Shown here piece after piece: positions 19,722 through 28,544 of a stretch of DNA of 64,000 bases; position 1 is the stretch's first letter, and each line of letters opens with the position of its first letter. A program made the translations under genes and the position numbers. Origin of the DNA: an uncultured Marvinbryantia sp. (GTDB lineage: Bacteria > Bacillota > Clostridia > Lachnospirales > Lachnospiraceae); assembly GCA_947630735.1 (NCBI GenBank), contig CANRIR010000003.1:1-64000 (forward strand), written 5' to 3'. A model generated the notes under the pieces. It saw only the letters and a program-made list of their open reading frames with translations. It searched no databases and had not been told where the DNA came from.

Positions 19722-22211
19722 CTATCTTCTCTTTCCATACACATAATTACTGGAAATAGTACCCGGAATAATTTTCTTGTTCGCTCCATAGTGGAACGGA
19801 AATACCCAATAAAAATTCCAGTTTGTTGCAGACGCCTTCGTATCCTTAAATGACGTCGCAGTTCTTCCAACCGTCATACCAATATAATGGTACACGCCAG
19901 AACCAGTTTTACCATAAATCAGATAGCCATCCGCTCCTTCTTCAACCGACTTGCTGTTCCATGTTAATTGTACAGCTCCTTTTGCGCTGTTTCCTTTAAA
20001 GCCTGTTACCATAGGAATGATTCCTTGTGCCCAGACATAACTACTGCTGTTACACGTATCTATAGTACCATTTGCAGTGTATGTAAATGGGAACACCCAA
20101 TAATAATTATAGCCCGTATCTAATGCATTTTTGTCAATATAATAATTCTGATATGTTGTTCCCAAATATCCATATTTACTGTTCTTTTGACTGTAGATAA
20201 TATATCCATCTGCTCCATCCACTGGATTCCAGGTAATAAGTACTCTCTTTTTCCCATACGGAACTGCTTTCAAATTTTTGACAGGTGATAGTTTAAAATG
20301 ATCATTTATTCTGAAACTATAATTTAAGCTTGAATAATAATAATCTATTATTTTTATATAATAAGTACCTGACTGTAAATTTAATTCTGCGCTACTTGTT
20401 GTTTTGTTTCCAGAAAAAGAATAAGATGCAATTTGTTTCATCGTCGGATCGTATAAATACAATCTCCAATATACATTACTCGACTCCTTATAATCGTGAT
20501 TAAAATATAAAATCTTCGTTCCCTGTGCAGATACAGTAAATTTATACCAATCAACATCATGATCATTCATTAAACTTCCATAATAATTTTTATTTGCTTC
20601 AATAAGATCTGCTATATCATAAGAATCATTAAATTCTTTTTCCCATGTTTTTGATGCAGTATAATTGATTTTAAAATTATAATCCCAGCCATTATAATAA
20701 TGATAATTATAATTAATTATTTTTAAATAATATGTGCCCTCTGGAAGTCCTATATTTCCACATGTCTCGGATATCGTTGATCCATAAAAATAATAAGAAG
20801 TCAAAGTTCGCATATCCGCTTTATACAAATACGCTTGCCAATATACATTACCTGACTCCATATAATCATGTGAAAAATTCAACGAAATATAGCCTGCTTC
20901 CGGCAATGTAAAACTATACCAATCAACATCATCAACGTGCATTAGACTTCCGTAATATGTATTATTAACATTTATCGTGTCAGCGGTAGAATATTCTTCA
21001 TTAAATTCCGTTTCCCATATACTTGACGAGGTATAATTCATTTTTATCTTATAATCCGCTGAAGAATAATTATAGTCTACCACTTTCACATAATATGTTC
21101 CAGCTGGTACCCCAATATTGGCACAGTAAAAAGCAATTCCAGTACCCCTAAAATCATAGTATGTCAATTCTGCTTGATTACCATTATACAGATATACTTT
21201 CCAGTACACATAATCTGATTCTATATGTTCATGCGAAAAATTTAGAGAGATATAACCCGCATTTGCAACAGAAAACTTAAACCAATCTACATCATCATCA
21301 TTGCATAAACTACCACAATAGGTATTATTGACGTTAATTGTATTTGCTGTAGAATAACTATCATTAAATTCCCTTTCCCAAATGCTGGAAACAGTATAAT
21401 TAACTTTAAAAGTATAATATTTATTTGAATAATAATAACTTGTTATTTTCAAGTAATATGTGCCCGCAGGTAATCCTATATTCCCACCTGATCCCACAGT
21501 TGATTTTCCTGTAAAACCATACGATGCCAATTCTCCTTGTGCAGAAGTATACAAATAAGCTTTCCAATATGTGTAACTAGATTCTATATAACCGTGTTGG
21601 AAGTCAAGTTGTATATATCCCGGTTTAGATATAGTAAATTTATACCAGTTTTCGTCACGATCATCCATCAAGTTGTCGGTATAGGAATAATTCGTTTTAA
21701 TAGATGATGCTGAATAAATGCCGCTATTTGCCACAGGCATTATACCTTCCAAATCTACATCATTTTCCTCTACAGAGGATTCGGACATCTCCTGGTTTGT
21801 TTCTGATAAAGCAGAGTTATCAAAAATTATCTCATCTTCGTCTGTTTCTCCAAGTTCATTTCCTGCTACCTCATTATCAGACTCAGAGGATTTCTCTATT
21901 TCTTCCTTCTCTGTACTATTTTCAGAAGATTTTTCCATCTCAGCTATTGTACTAGGATCCGATTCAGAGAATCCTTCCATTTCCTCTATATCCGCATTGC
22001 TTTCAAAGAATTCCGTCTGCTCTGTACTAAATTCATTGCAAAAAAGTTCTGTCTCTTCCATACTTAAATCATTGACCACAAAGTTTTCTTCAGGAATAGA
22101 CAATTCTTCCGAAATGGAATTCACAACCCCCATTTCCATTGCCATTGAAGAAGTATCATAGGTAAATATCATTGCCGCTGCCAAAATACATGAAACTAAT
22201 TTCTTTCTCAT
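19722..22211 (-). CDS. Large secreted protein with Ser/Glu-rich N-terminus, four tandem PPC-like modules and a C-terminal Fn3-like pair
   Basis: Repeats of WE.EFN.SYSTAxTINVNNTYYGSLxxxDDVDWYKF...GTYYLKI; C-terminal NLKAVPYGKKRVLITWNPVDGADGYIIYSQKN. Confidence 0.82.
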   Translation of the reverse strand: MRKKLVSCILAAAMIFTYDTSSMAMEMGVVNSISEELSIPEENFVVNDLSMEETELFCNEFSTEQTEFFESNADIEEMEGFSESDPSTIAEMEKSSENSTEKEEIEKSSESDNEVAGNELGETDEDEIIFDNSALSETNQEMSESSVEENDVDLEGIMPVANSGIYSASSIKTNYSYTDNLMDDRDENWYKFTISKPGYIQLDFQHGYIESSYTYWKAYLYTSAQGELASYGFTGKSTVGSGGNIGLPAGTYYLKITSYYYSNKYYTFKVNYTVSSIWEREFNDSYSTANTINVNNTYCGSLCNDDDVDWFKFSVANAGYISLNFSHEHIESDYVYWKVYLYNGNQAELTYYDFRGTGIAFYCANIGVPAGTYYVKVVDYNYSSADYKIKMNYTSSSIWETEFNEEYSTADTINVNNTYYGSLMHVDDVDWYSFTLPEAGYISLNFSHDYMESGNVYWQAYLYKADMRTLTSYYFYGSTISETCGNIGLPEGTYYLKIINYNYHYYNGWDYNFKINYTASKTWEKEFNDSYDIADLIEANKNYYGSLMNDHDVDWYKFTVSAQGTKILYFNHDYKESSNVYWRLYLYDPTMKQIASYSFSGNKTTSSAELNLQSGTYYIKIIDYYYSSLNYSFRINDHFKLSPVKNLKAVPYGKKRVLITWNPVDGADGYIIYSQKNSKYGYLGTTYQNYYIDKNALDTGYNYYWVFPFTYTANGTIDTCNSSSYVWAQGIIPMVTGFKGNSAKGAVQLTWNSKSVEEGADGYLIYGKTGSGVYHYIGMTVGRTATSFKDTKASATNWNFYWVFPFHYGANKKIIPGTISSNYVYGKRR

Positions 22212-22335
22212 CTTACTTTCCTCCTATTTTCCCAAAAACACTTTACTAAATTACAAATTTTACTAAAATAATAAAATATGGTTTGATACCGCTCGGCTTA
22301 TCACCAATAGGATAGCTATCTACTACATACTCATC

Positions 22336-23727
22336 TCAATCTTTAACATAACTATAGCTTGTTGCTCGTACTTTCCACCAATAAGAGGATAGCTTTCCAT
22401 TACGGAATTCTGTTTCTAAGAGTCCAGCATTCCCAGCATGAAAAGTATATTCATCACCTTTTACTGGTAATATATAATGCTTATTCAGTTTTTCTTTAAC
22501 AGCAAAATATGTATCTCCTATCTTAACATCAAATAGTGTAACCCCCGTATATCCATTGTTAATTATATCTGATATATATACATAACTAGCTACCCAAGAA
22601 GAATCACCTGGAAGATATTGATCCTCTAGTATGCCAATTAACAGTCCATCCTTTCTTGCCACATTTTTATATGTCTTATCCCTTGTTATACTCATTCCTC
22701 CTATAACCGCAGCAACACGAGACACTGATTTATCATAAATATAATCAGACAGTTCGACAGTCACCTGTTTAATGGTTATTGTACATCTTACAGAAACCCC
22801 ATTTGCTCTTGCCGTAATCGTCACAGTTCCTTCTTTTTTTGCCGTTACTTTACCACTGGAACTTACTGTTGCGACACTTGTGTTGCTTGATGCCCATGTA
22901 ACTTTCTGGCTTAATCCCTTTACGGTTGCTTTAAGTTGCAGGGTGCTGTTATCCGGGATGGAAAGCGTTGCGGTTGTCTTATTCAGTTGTATGGTAGCCG
23001 CAACCTTTTTTCCATAAACATATTTTGAAGAGATAACGCCTGGTATTACTTTTTTATTTGCCCCGTAATGAAACGGAGCCACCCAATAATAGTTATACTG
23101 CGAGTAAGCTACCTTTGCATCCGCATAGGAAGTGGATGTCCTCCCTGCGCGCATACCAATATAATGATAAGGCCCGGAGCCTGTCTTCCCATAGAGCAGA
23201 TAACCGTCCACGCCCTCCGACGCAGGTCTGGCGTTCCAGCTCACTCGCACACCGTTGTATGCACTTTCTGCCTTCAGGCCAGTCACTGCCGGGATGATTC
23301 CCTTGGCATAGACATATTTACTGCACGTTCCCACATTCATCGTTCTGTCTGCGTTATAGGCAAATGGAAAAACCCAATAATAATTATAATCGGCATCCAA
23401 CGCTTTACTGTCTAAATAATAGTGGCCAAAAGTCATCCCTACATACGCATACCGTCTATTCTTCTGTGCATATATAATATAACCATTCGCACCGTAAGAA
23501 GCGTTCCAGGTTAAGAGCACTTTATTTTTTCCATATGGCACAGCCTTCAAGTTTGTTACGGATTGCGGTTGGCCGATGGAAATTCGGTTAATCTTATACT
23601 GATCTTCATATGCTATAGCCAACTTTGTTTCCGACGCAGCTGTCTTCTGCGATGGAATGACCAAAAGCATTATGCTTAAAAATGCTGTAAATACGCTTAA
23701 CAAAAAACTTTTTAACAATTTCTTCAT
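22336..23727 (-). CDS. Secreted Fn3-like / Big2 Ig-like domain protein
   Basis: Signal peptide; NLKAVPYGKNKVLLTWNASYGANGYIIYAQKN; Big2 motif TIQLNKTTATLSIPDNSTLQLKATVKGLSQKVTWASSNTSVATVSSSGKVTAKKEGTVTITARANG. Confidence 0.85.
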   Translation of the reverse strand: MKKLLKSFLLSVFTAFLSIMLLVIPSQKTAASETKLAIAYEDQYKINRISIGQPQSVTNLKAVPYGKNKVLLTWNASYGANGYIIYAQKNRRYAYVGMTFGHYYLDSKALDADYNYYWVFPFAYNADRTMNVGTCSKYVYAKGIIPAVTGLKAESAYNGVRVSWNARPASEGVDGYLLYGKTGSGPYHYIGMRAGRTSTSYADAKVAYSQYNYYWVAPFHYGANKKVIPGVISSKYVYGKKVAATIQLNKTTATLSIPDNSTLQLKATVKGLSQKVTWASSNTSVATVSSSGKVTAKKEGTVTITARANGVSVRCTITIKQVTVELSDYIYDKSVSRVAAVIGGMSITRDKTYKNVARKDGLLIGILEDQYLPGDSSWVASYVYISDIINNGYTGVTLFDVKIGDTYFAVKEKLNKHYILPVKGDEYTFHAGNAGLLETEFRNGKLSSYWWKVRATSYSYVKD

Positions 23728-23807
23728 GTTCTTCTATTCCTCCATTTTTCCACCCTTGAAACTCCGTTAAACTATGCACATTCCATCATTATAACGGTGA
23801 TAATAGC

Positions 23808-23837
23808 ATTATAACGCTTTTTAGTTGTTTTGGTCAA
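23808..23837 (-). promoter_or_regulatory. Promoter of the Fn3/Big2 gene
   Basis: Minus strand TTGACC - 18 nt - TATAAT; CATTATAACG directly repeated 20 bp apart (23787, 23807). Confidence 0.55.
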
Positions 23838-23849
23838 CAATTTTTTAGT

Positions 23850-23880
23850 TTTGTCTTGGTCTGACAAAGATTGCTACAAT
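23850..23880 (+). promoter_or_regulatory. Promoter and candidate operator of XRE regulator
   Basis: TTGTCT - 18 nt - TACAAT; inverted repeat TTTGTC-N7-GACAAA (23850-23868) over the -35. Confidence 0.55.
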
Positions 23881-23898
23881 GAGGAAAAGGAGGCAGCT

Positions 23899-24237
23899 AT
23901 GAATCATCTGAAACTGCTGAGATCTCAGCATGGTATGAGCCAGCAAAAGCTGGCCGATTACCTGAACGTGAGCCAACAATCTGTTTATAAATATGAAAAT
24001 GATATTTCTGAACCGGATATACAGACATTAAAAAGTCTGTCCAACCTCTTTCAGACATCCATTGATTATATTGTGGGCAATACGGACAATCCGCGAAAAA
24101 TAGACCATTTCATCGAAACAGAATTGACAGAACGCGAACTGTGGCACATTCAATTTTATCGCAAACTTTCTGAACAACGCAAAAAGATTGTAGACATGAT
24201 CATCTCTGATTATCTTGAGGATAATTCAAAACTGTAA
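23899..24237 (+). CDS. XRE-family helix-turn-helix transcriptional regulator
   Basis: MNHLKLLRSQHGMSQQKLADYLNVSQQSVYKYENDISEPDIQTLKSLSNLFQTSIDYIVGNTDNPR. Confidence 0.93.
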   Translation: MNHLKLLRSQHGMSQQKLADYLNVSQQSVYKYENDISEPDIQTLKSLSNLFQTSIDYIVGNTDNPRKIDHFIETELTERELWHIQFYRKLSEQRKKIVDMIISDYLEDNSKL

Positions 24238-24250
24238 CTATTAAATTATG

Positions 24251-24290
24251 GAGGGGGTTCTAAAAGTCAGCTGACTTTTGGAACACCCTC
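24251..24290. terminator. 40-nt near-perfect palindrome between XRE and abiEi (possible hairpin terminator/insulator)
   Basis: gagggggttctaaaagtcag|ctgacttttggaacaccctc; 18 of 20 positions Watson-Crick paired plus one G-T. Confidence 0.5.
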
Positions 24291-24333
24291 TCGTATATAT
24301 TCAACGCTAAGTTGAAATTTCTTTTTATCTCTG

Positions 24334-24374
24334 TTTACATTCTCGCTTAAATATGATATTATTTAAGCGAGAAT
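24334..24374 (+). promoter_or_regulatory. abiE promoter overlapped by perfect 15-bp inverted repeat (candidate AbiEi operator)
   Basis: TTTACA - 17 nt - TATTAT; attctcgcttaaata (24339-24353) - tgatat - tatttaagcgagaat (24360-24374). Confidence 0.8.
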
Positions 24375-24392
24375 ATAAAATTGGTGGTATAC

Positions 24393-24986
24393 ATGAACAA
24401 AAAAACTCTTTTACATCAGCTGATTGAAAACAACAATGGATATTTGCTCACTTCTCTGGCGGAGAAAAATAATATCTCCAGAACCTATTTGTCTCAATAT
24501 GTCAGGGAACATGGAATGGAGAAGATCGCGCGTGGAATCTATATTACGGATGATGTATGGCCTGATGAACTATTCATTATGCAGGTTAGAAACCCGACGG
24601 TCATTTTTTGTGGCGAAACCGCGCTCTTTTTACATGGATTGATTGATCGGGAATATAAAGAAATCTGTATCACTGTCCCCACAGGATATAATGCTGCTCA
24701 TCTGAAGGCAGAAAATGTACAAGTAAAATATGTGCCGAAACCCATCTATGACATGGGAATTTGTAATGTTCCATCCCACAGTGGAAATATGGTAAAAGTT
24801 TACGATAAAGAAAGATGTATCTGTGAGCTTATCAGAGACAGAAAAAAAACGGAAGTCCAAAACTTTCAAACCGCCATAAAGGATTATATGTCGAACGAAG
24901 AAAAACAATTAGCCAGACTTGCAAAATATGCAGAAAAACTGAACATTCGGGACGAAGTAATGAAATACGTGGAGGTGCTGGTATGA
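24393..24986 (+). CDS. AbiEi-type antitoxin (type IV TA / abortive infection)
   Basis: MNKKTLLHQLIENNNGYLLTSLAEKNNISRTYLSQYVREHGMEKIARGIYITDDVWPDELFIMQVRNPTVIFCGETALFLHGL. Confidence 0.9.
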   Translation: MNKKTLLHQLIENNNGYLLTSLAEKNNISRTYLSQYVREHGMEKIARGIYITDDVWPDELFIMQVRNPTVIFCGETALFLHGLIDREYKEICITVPTGYNAAHLKAENVQVKYVPKPIYDMGICNVPSHSGNMVKVYDKERCICELIRDRKKTEVQNFQTAIKDYMSNEEKQLARLAKYAEKLNIRDEVMKYVEVLV

Positions 24987-25855
24987 TCCGTACATCAAAA
25001 CAATTGAAAGATAAAGTACGTAATTTTTCCAAGGGAGACAACGATAAAGCAAAGGTACTAATCCGAACTTTTTTGATGGAACGATTTTTAGAGCGGTTGT
25101 CTTTGTCAAAATATAGAAACAGCTTTATCCTAAAAGGTGGTATGCTGGTTGCATCTATATTGGGCGTAGAAATGCGTGCAACAATGGATATTGATACAAC
25201 CGTCAAGTCATTGCCGCTAAATGCATGTGAGATGCAAAAGATCATAAATGAAATATGTGCGGTGCACGTCGACGATAATGTGTCTTTCCACATCAAATCA
25301 GCATCAAATATTATGGAAAACTTTGAATATCCCGGAATCAGAATGCTTCTGGAAGCTTCTTTGGATCGAATGAGACAATACGTCAAACTTGATATATCCA
25401 CCAATGACATCATTACCCCAACTTCTATAGAGTATGCTTATAAACTAATGTTCGAAGAACGTACCATTTCACTTGCCACCTATAATACAGAAACACTGTT
25501 GGCAGAAAAAATCCAGACGATGTTTGCAAGAGGCACCGCAAATACTCGAATGAGAGATTTTTACGATATATATGAAATCATAAACATGGACACTGTGAAA
25601 GTTGATGATCAAATATTAAAAAACGCTTTTCATGCGACATGTAAAAAGCGAGGGGCACTCTTTACCAAAGATGAAATGGCAGATACCATGAATCAAATCG
25701 CATACAGCGAAGAAATGGCCCAAATGTGGAATCATTTCCGAGAAAAAAATTTTTTTGTCGGCAATCTGCAGTGGCAGGATATATTAAAAATTACACTTCA
25801 GACAATGAGAAGCCTTATTCAGGAAGGCACTTCTCCAGCATCTCCCAGTTCCTAA
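24983..25855 (+). CDS. AbiEii/AbiGii-family nucleotidyltransferase toxin
   Basis: RFLERLSLSKYRNSFILKGGMLVASILGVEMRATMDIDTTVK; NTETLLAEKIQTMFARGTANTRMRDFYDIYEI; ATGA overlap with antitoxin. Confidence 0.93.
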   Translation: MIRTSKQLKDKVRNFSKGDNDKAKVLIRTFLMERFLERLSLSKYRNSFILKGGMLVASILGVEMRATMDIDTTVKSLPLNACEMQKIINEICAVHVDDNVSFHIKSASNIMENFEYPGIRMLLEASLDRMRQYVKLDISTNDIITPTSIEYAYKLMFEERTISLATYNTETLLAEKIQTMFARGTANTRMRDFYDIYEIINMDTVKVDDQILKNAFHATCKKRGALFTKDEMADTMNQIAYSEEMAQMWNHFREKNFFVGNLQWQDILKITLQTMRSLIQEGTSPASPSS

Positions 25856-25869
25856 TCCAGCTTTGCAGA

Positions 25870-26490
25870 TCAGCGGATATGCTCCTGCAGGTTCTCGTCG
25901 TCATAGTCAAAAATGCATCGCTCGTAGGCGTTGATCACATGCGTGTTCTGGTATTTGTCATACCGCTTGTGATTGCGCCCGTACGTCACATGCACATGCC
26001 CGTGGATGAAAAACCGCGGATCGTATTTTTCGATCAGGCGGATAAACTCCTGAAAGCCCTGGTGAGGCAGGTCCCGTCCGTCGTTGAGCTGATAGGCGGG
26101 GGAATGGGTCAGCAGGATGTCGAACCCGCGGTGCCGCTTCAGCTTCCACCAGAGCTTGCGCACGCGCCTGTGCATCTGCTCGTCCGTGTACTGGTTCCCG
26201 CCCGGCTTGTAGCGCATGGAGCCTCCGAGCCCCAGGATGCGGACTCCGTTGTGCACGTAAATGTCGTCGTCTATGCAGATGCAGCCTTCCGGGGGCTTTG
26301 TCTCGTATTTGTCGTCGTGGTTTCCGGGCACATAGAGCACCGGCAGCGCATACATGGTGGTCAGGAACGAGAGGTATTCCGCCTTCAGGTCCCCCGCAGA
26401 CAGGATCAGTTCCACGCCCTCCAGCTTTTCCCGCTCATAATAATCCCACAAGTATTTTGATTCCTCGTCTGCCACCGCCAGTATCTTCAT
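25870..26490 (-). CDS. Metallophosphoesterase family protein
   Basis: LILSAGDLKAEYLSF; VLYVPGNHDDKYE; ILLTHSPAYQ; FFIHGHVHVTYG. Confidence 0.9.
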   Translation of the reverse strand: MKILAVADEESKYLWDYYEREKLEGVELILSAGDLKAEYLSFLTTMYALPVLYVPGNHDDKYETKPPEGCICIDDDIYVHNGVRILGLGGSMRYKPGGNQYTDEQMHRRVRKLWWKLKRHRGFDILLTHSPAYQLNDGRDLPHQGFQEFIRLIEKYDPRFFIHGHVHVTYGRNHKRYDKYQNTHVINAYERCIFDYDDENLQEHIR

Positions 26491-26508
26491 GTTTCGGTAC
26501 CTTTACTC

Positions 26509-28452
26509 TTATTCTTCCGCCGTCTCCACGCCCTGATTCAGCACGACCGGTTTGGCCTTTTCCACCAGATCCGCCATCTTCGGGATAGCGCCGATCACAT
26601 TTTCCGCCAGCCAGTCCATGGTGATGATCTTTTCCGGGGTCAGCACATCGTCGCCGTCCTCCTGCACCACCCCGTGCTGGGAATACAGCACGCCCGTAAA
26701 GGGGTTAAACTCTCCCGAGCAGATGGTCTTTTTCAGCAGGCTCACCAGACGCGTGGTGCCGAGAGGCAGGTTTTTGGAGCAGATCACATCGATCACCCCC
26801 GCGGACATGCCCCACCAGTAATTGACGGATTTTCCTTTGGCCGCTTCTTCTTCCTTCCAGGTGCCGTTGATGATCCTGCGCACCATCTCCTCGTAAAACT
26901 TGCCCCAGTGCCACACCGGCATGGCCAGGTTGTGGGGCCACACTTCATCGTGGCGGAACAGGCCGAAATGGCGGGAGCCCTCGCTCTTGCCCGGGATGAT
27001 GATATCTCTTCCGGACACGTAGGACACGTTATTCTTCTCAAATTCTGCCTGGATATCTACATTTTTCTTGGAAGTCCACTCTACATATACCTTTGCCCTC
27101 GGGTTTACCATCTTGGCCCCCAATGCGAAGGCGTTCACATTAGCCACCGTCCCGTAGATGGGATAGTCCGCTATATAGCCCAGACGGTCATTCTCCGTCA
27201 TGCCGCCCGCTATGGCTCCGATCAGGAACTTTGCCTCATACATCCTGGCGCTGTAGGTGCGGATGAATCCCCGGTTCTCCAAAAGGGAGCAGTTGAGGAT
27301 CTTTACGTTCGGATGCGCGATGGACATTTTAATGCTGGCGTTGGCAAGGATGGGGGAGGTGGTAAAGATGATCTTGTTTCCGTCCTCCACCGCGCGGCCA
27401 ATGACTTCCTCCGCCTCTTTTTCATCCTGGGATCGCAGATGGTAGGCCGAAGTCTCCACCTCATCCGCGAACATCTGCTCCAGATGCAGCCTGCCCAGAT
27501 CGTGTGCATATGTCCAGCCGGATTCCTTCGGATCTGTCTCATGCACGAACGCGATCTTCAGCTTTGGCGACGCAAGCGAAAGCAGGTTGGAAGCCCCCAG
27601 AGGGATCAGCTTCTGAATGAGCGGCTTCTTTTTTTCTTTCGGGGTCATCTGGATCTCCACCGGATCGCTGTCGGCCACCGTGTCAAACATCTTCCAGCTC
27701 TTGCCGATGGTCTCTTTAAACTGGGCCGTGGTCATCTTATCCAGCTCCTGGTACCCGTAGATCTCGATAAAATCCAGAAACGCGTCGCCCACCGTGATGT
27801 CCAGCTTGCCGCCGCCGTGAGCTTTGTACGCCGCGCTGAACCGCGAATAGAGCGCACTGAAGGTCAGCTTGTCGTCCTCGGTCCACCGCTCGTCCGGCCG
27901 CTTGCCCATCAGACGCTGCAGCTTGAAGAAACGCCCTTCCTCGGAAAACCAGATATAATTCACGCCGGAGAGGTCATAGAAATCCATAAACTCGTAGTAG
28001 ATGCGGTTCTCCTTCTCCTCCGTGCGCGGCGGCACGATCCTGGTCACGTGGGCCGGCACTGATACGGCGTCGAAATATTTCAGCACGCTGACGCGCTTAT
28101 TGCCCTCCAGCACATAAAATTTATTCATATATTCATAGGCCTTGATGGGTTCCCGGATGCCCTCGTTCAGATGGGACTCACACAGGCTGGACCACTTCAT
28201 GGCAAACTCCGATTTTTCCTCCAGGATGGGCATGAAATTGGCCGCGAACGCCTGGCTCCTGCCCGACGTCATGGTGCCCACGATCTGATCCGTAGAGATC
28301 TGCACCAGCCCCAGCGGATATTCCAGGATGGAGTCGGCCGCTCCGGGAATGTCCTCCAGTACCTGAAGGTACGGATCCAGCCCCTTTGCCGTCCTGGCCG
28401 CGAACTCTTTTTTTCCTGCCTTCAGTGCTTTGATGTAATCTTCTGATACCAT
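26509..28452 (-). CDS. ParB-like N-terminal region fused to BMP/PnrA-type substrate-binding domain
   Basis: YEYMNKFYVLEGNKRVSVLKYFDAVSVPAHVTRIVPP (ParB/RepB-like); KLKIAFVHETDPKESGWTYAHDLGRLHLEQMF...RLGYIADYPIYGTVANVNAFALGAKMVNPRAKVYVEWTSK (BMP family); no signal peptide seen. Confidence 0.75.
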   Translation of the reverse strand: MVSEDYIKALKAGKKEFAARTAKGLDPYLQVLEDIPGAADSILEYPLGLVQISTDQIVGTMTSGRSQAFAANFMPILEEKSEFAMKWSSLCESHLNEGIREPIKAYEYMNKFYVLEGNKRVSVLKYFDAVSVPAHVTRIVPPRTEEKENRIYYEFMDFYDLSGVNYIWFSEEGRFFKLQRLMGKRPDERWTEDDKLTFSALYSRFSAAYKAHGGGKLDITVGDAFLDFIEIYGYQELDKMTTAQFKETIGKSWKMFDTVADSDPVEIQMTPKEKKKPLIQKLIPLGASNLLSLASPKLKIAFVHETDPKESGWTYAHDLGRLHLEQMFADEVETSAYHLRSQDEKEAEEVIGRAVEDGNKIIFTTSPILANASIKMSIAHPNVKILNCSLLENRGFIRTYSARMYEAKFLIGAIAGGMTENDRLGYIADYPIYGTVANVNAFALGAKMVNPRAKVYVEWTSKKNVDIQAEFEKNNVSYVSGRDIIIPGKSEGSRHFGLFRHDEVWPHNLAMPVWHWGKFYEEMVRRIINGTWKEEEAAKGKSVNYWWGMSAGVIDVICSKNLPLGTTRLVSLLKKTICSGEFNPFTGVLYSQHGVVQEDGDDVLTPEKIITMDWLAENVIGAIPKMADLVEKAKPVVLNQGVETAEE

Positions 28453-28544
28453 ATCATCACTCCTGTCAAAACTTCAGATCTGTTTTCCTATCCTTGTGTT
28501 CCAGACAAATATAGCAGGACTGCCCCGGAAAAGCAACTACAAAT

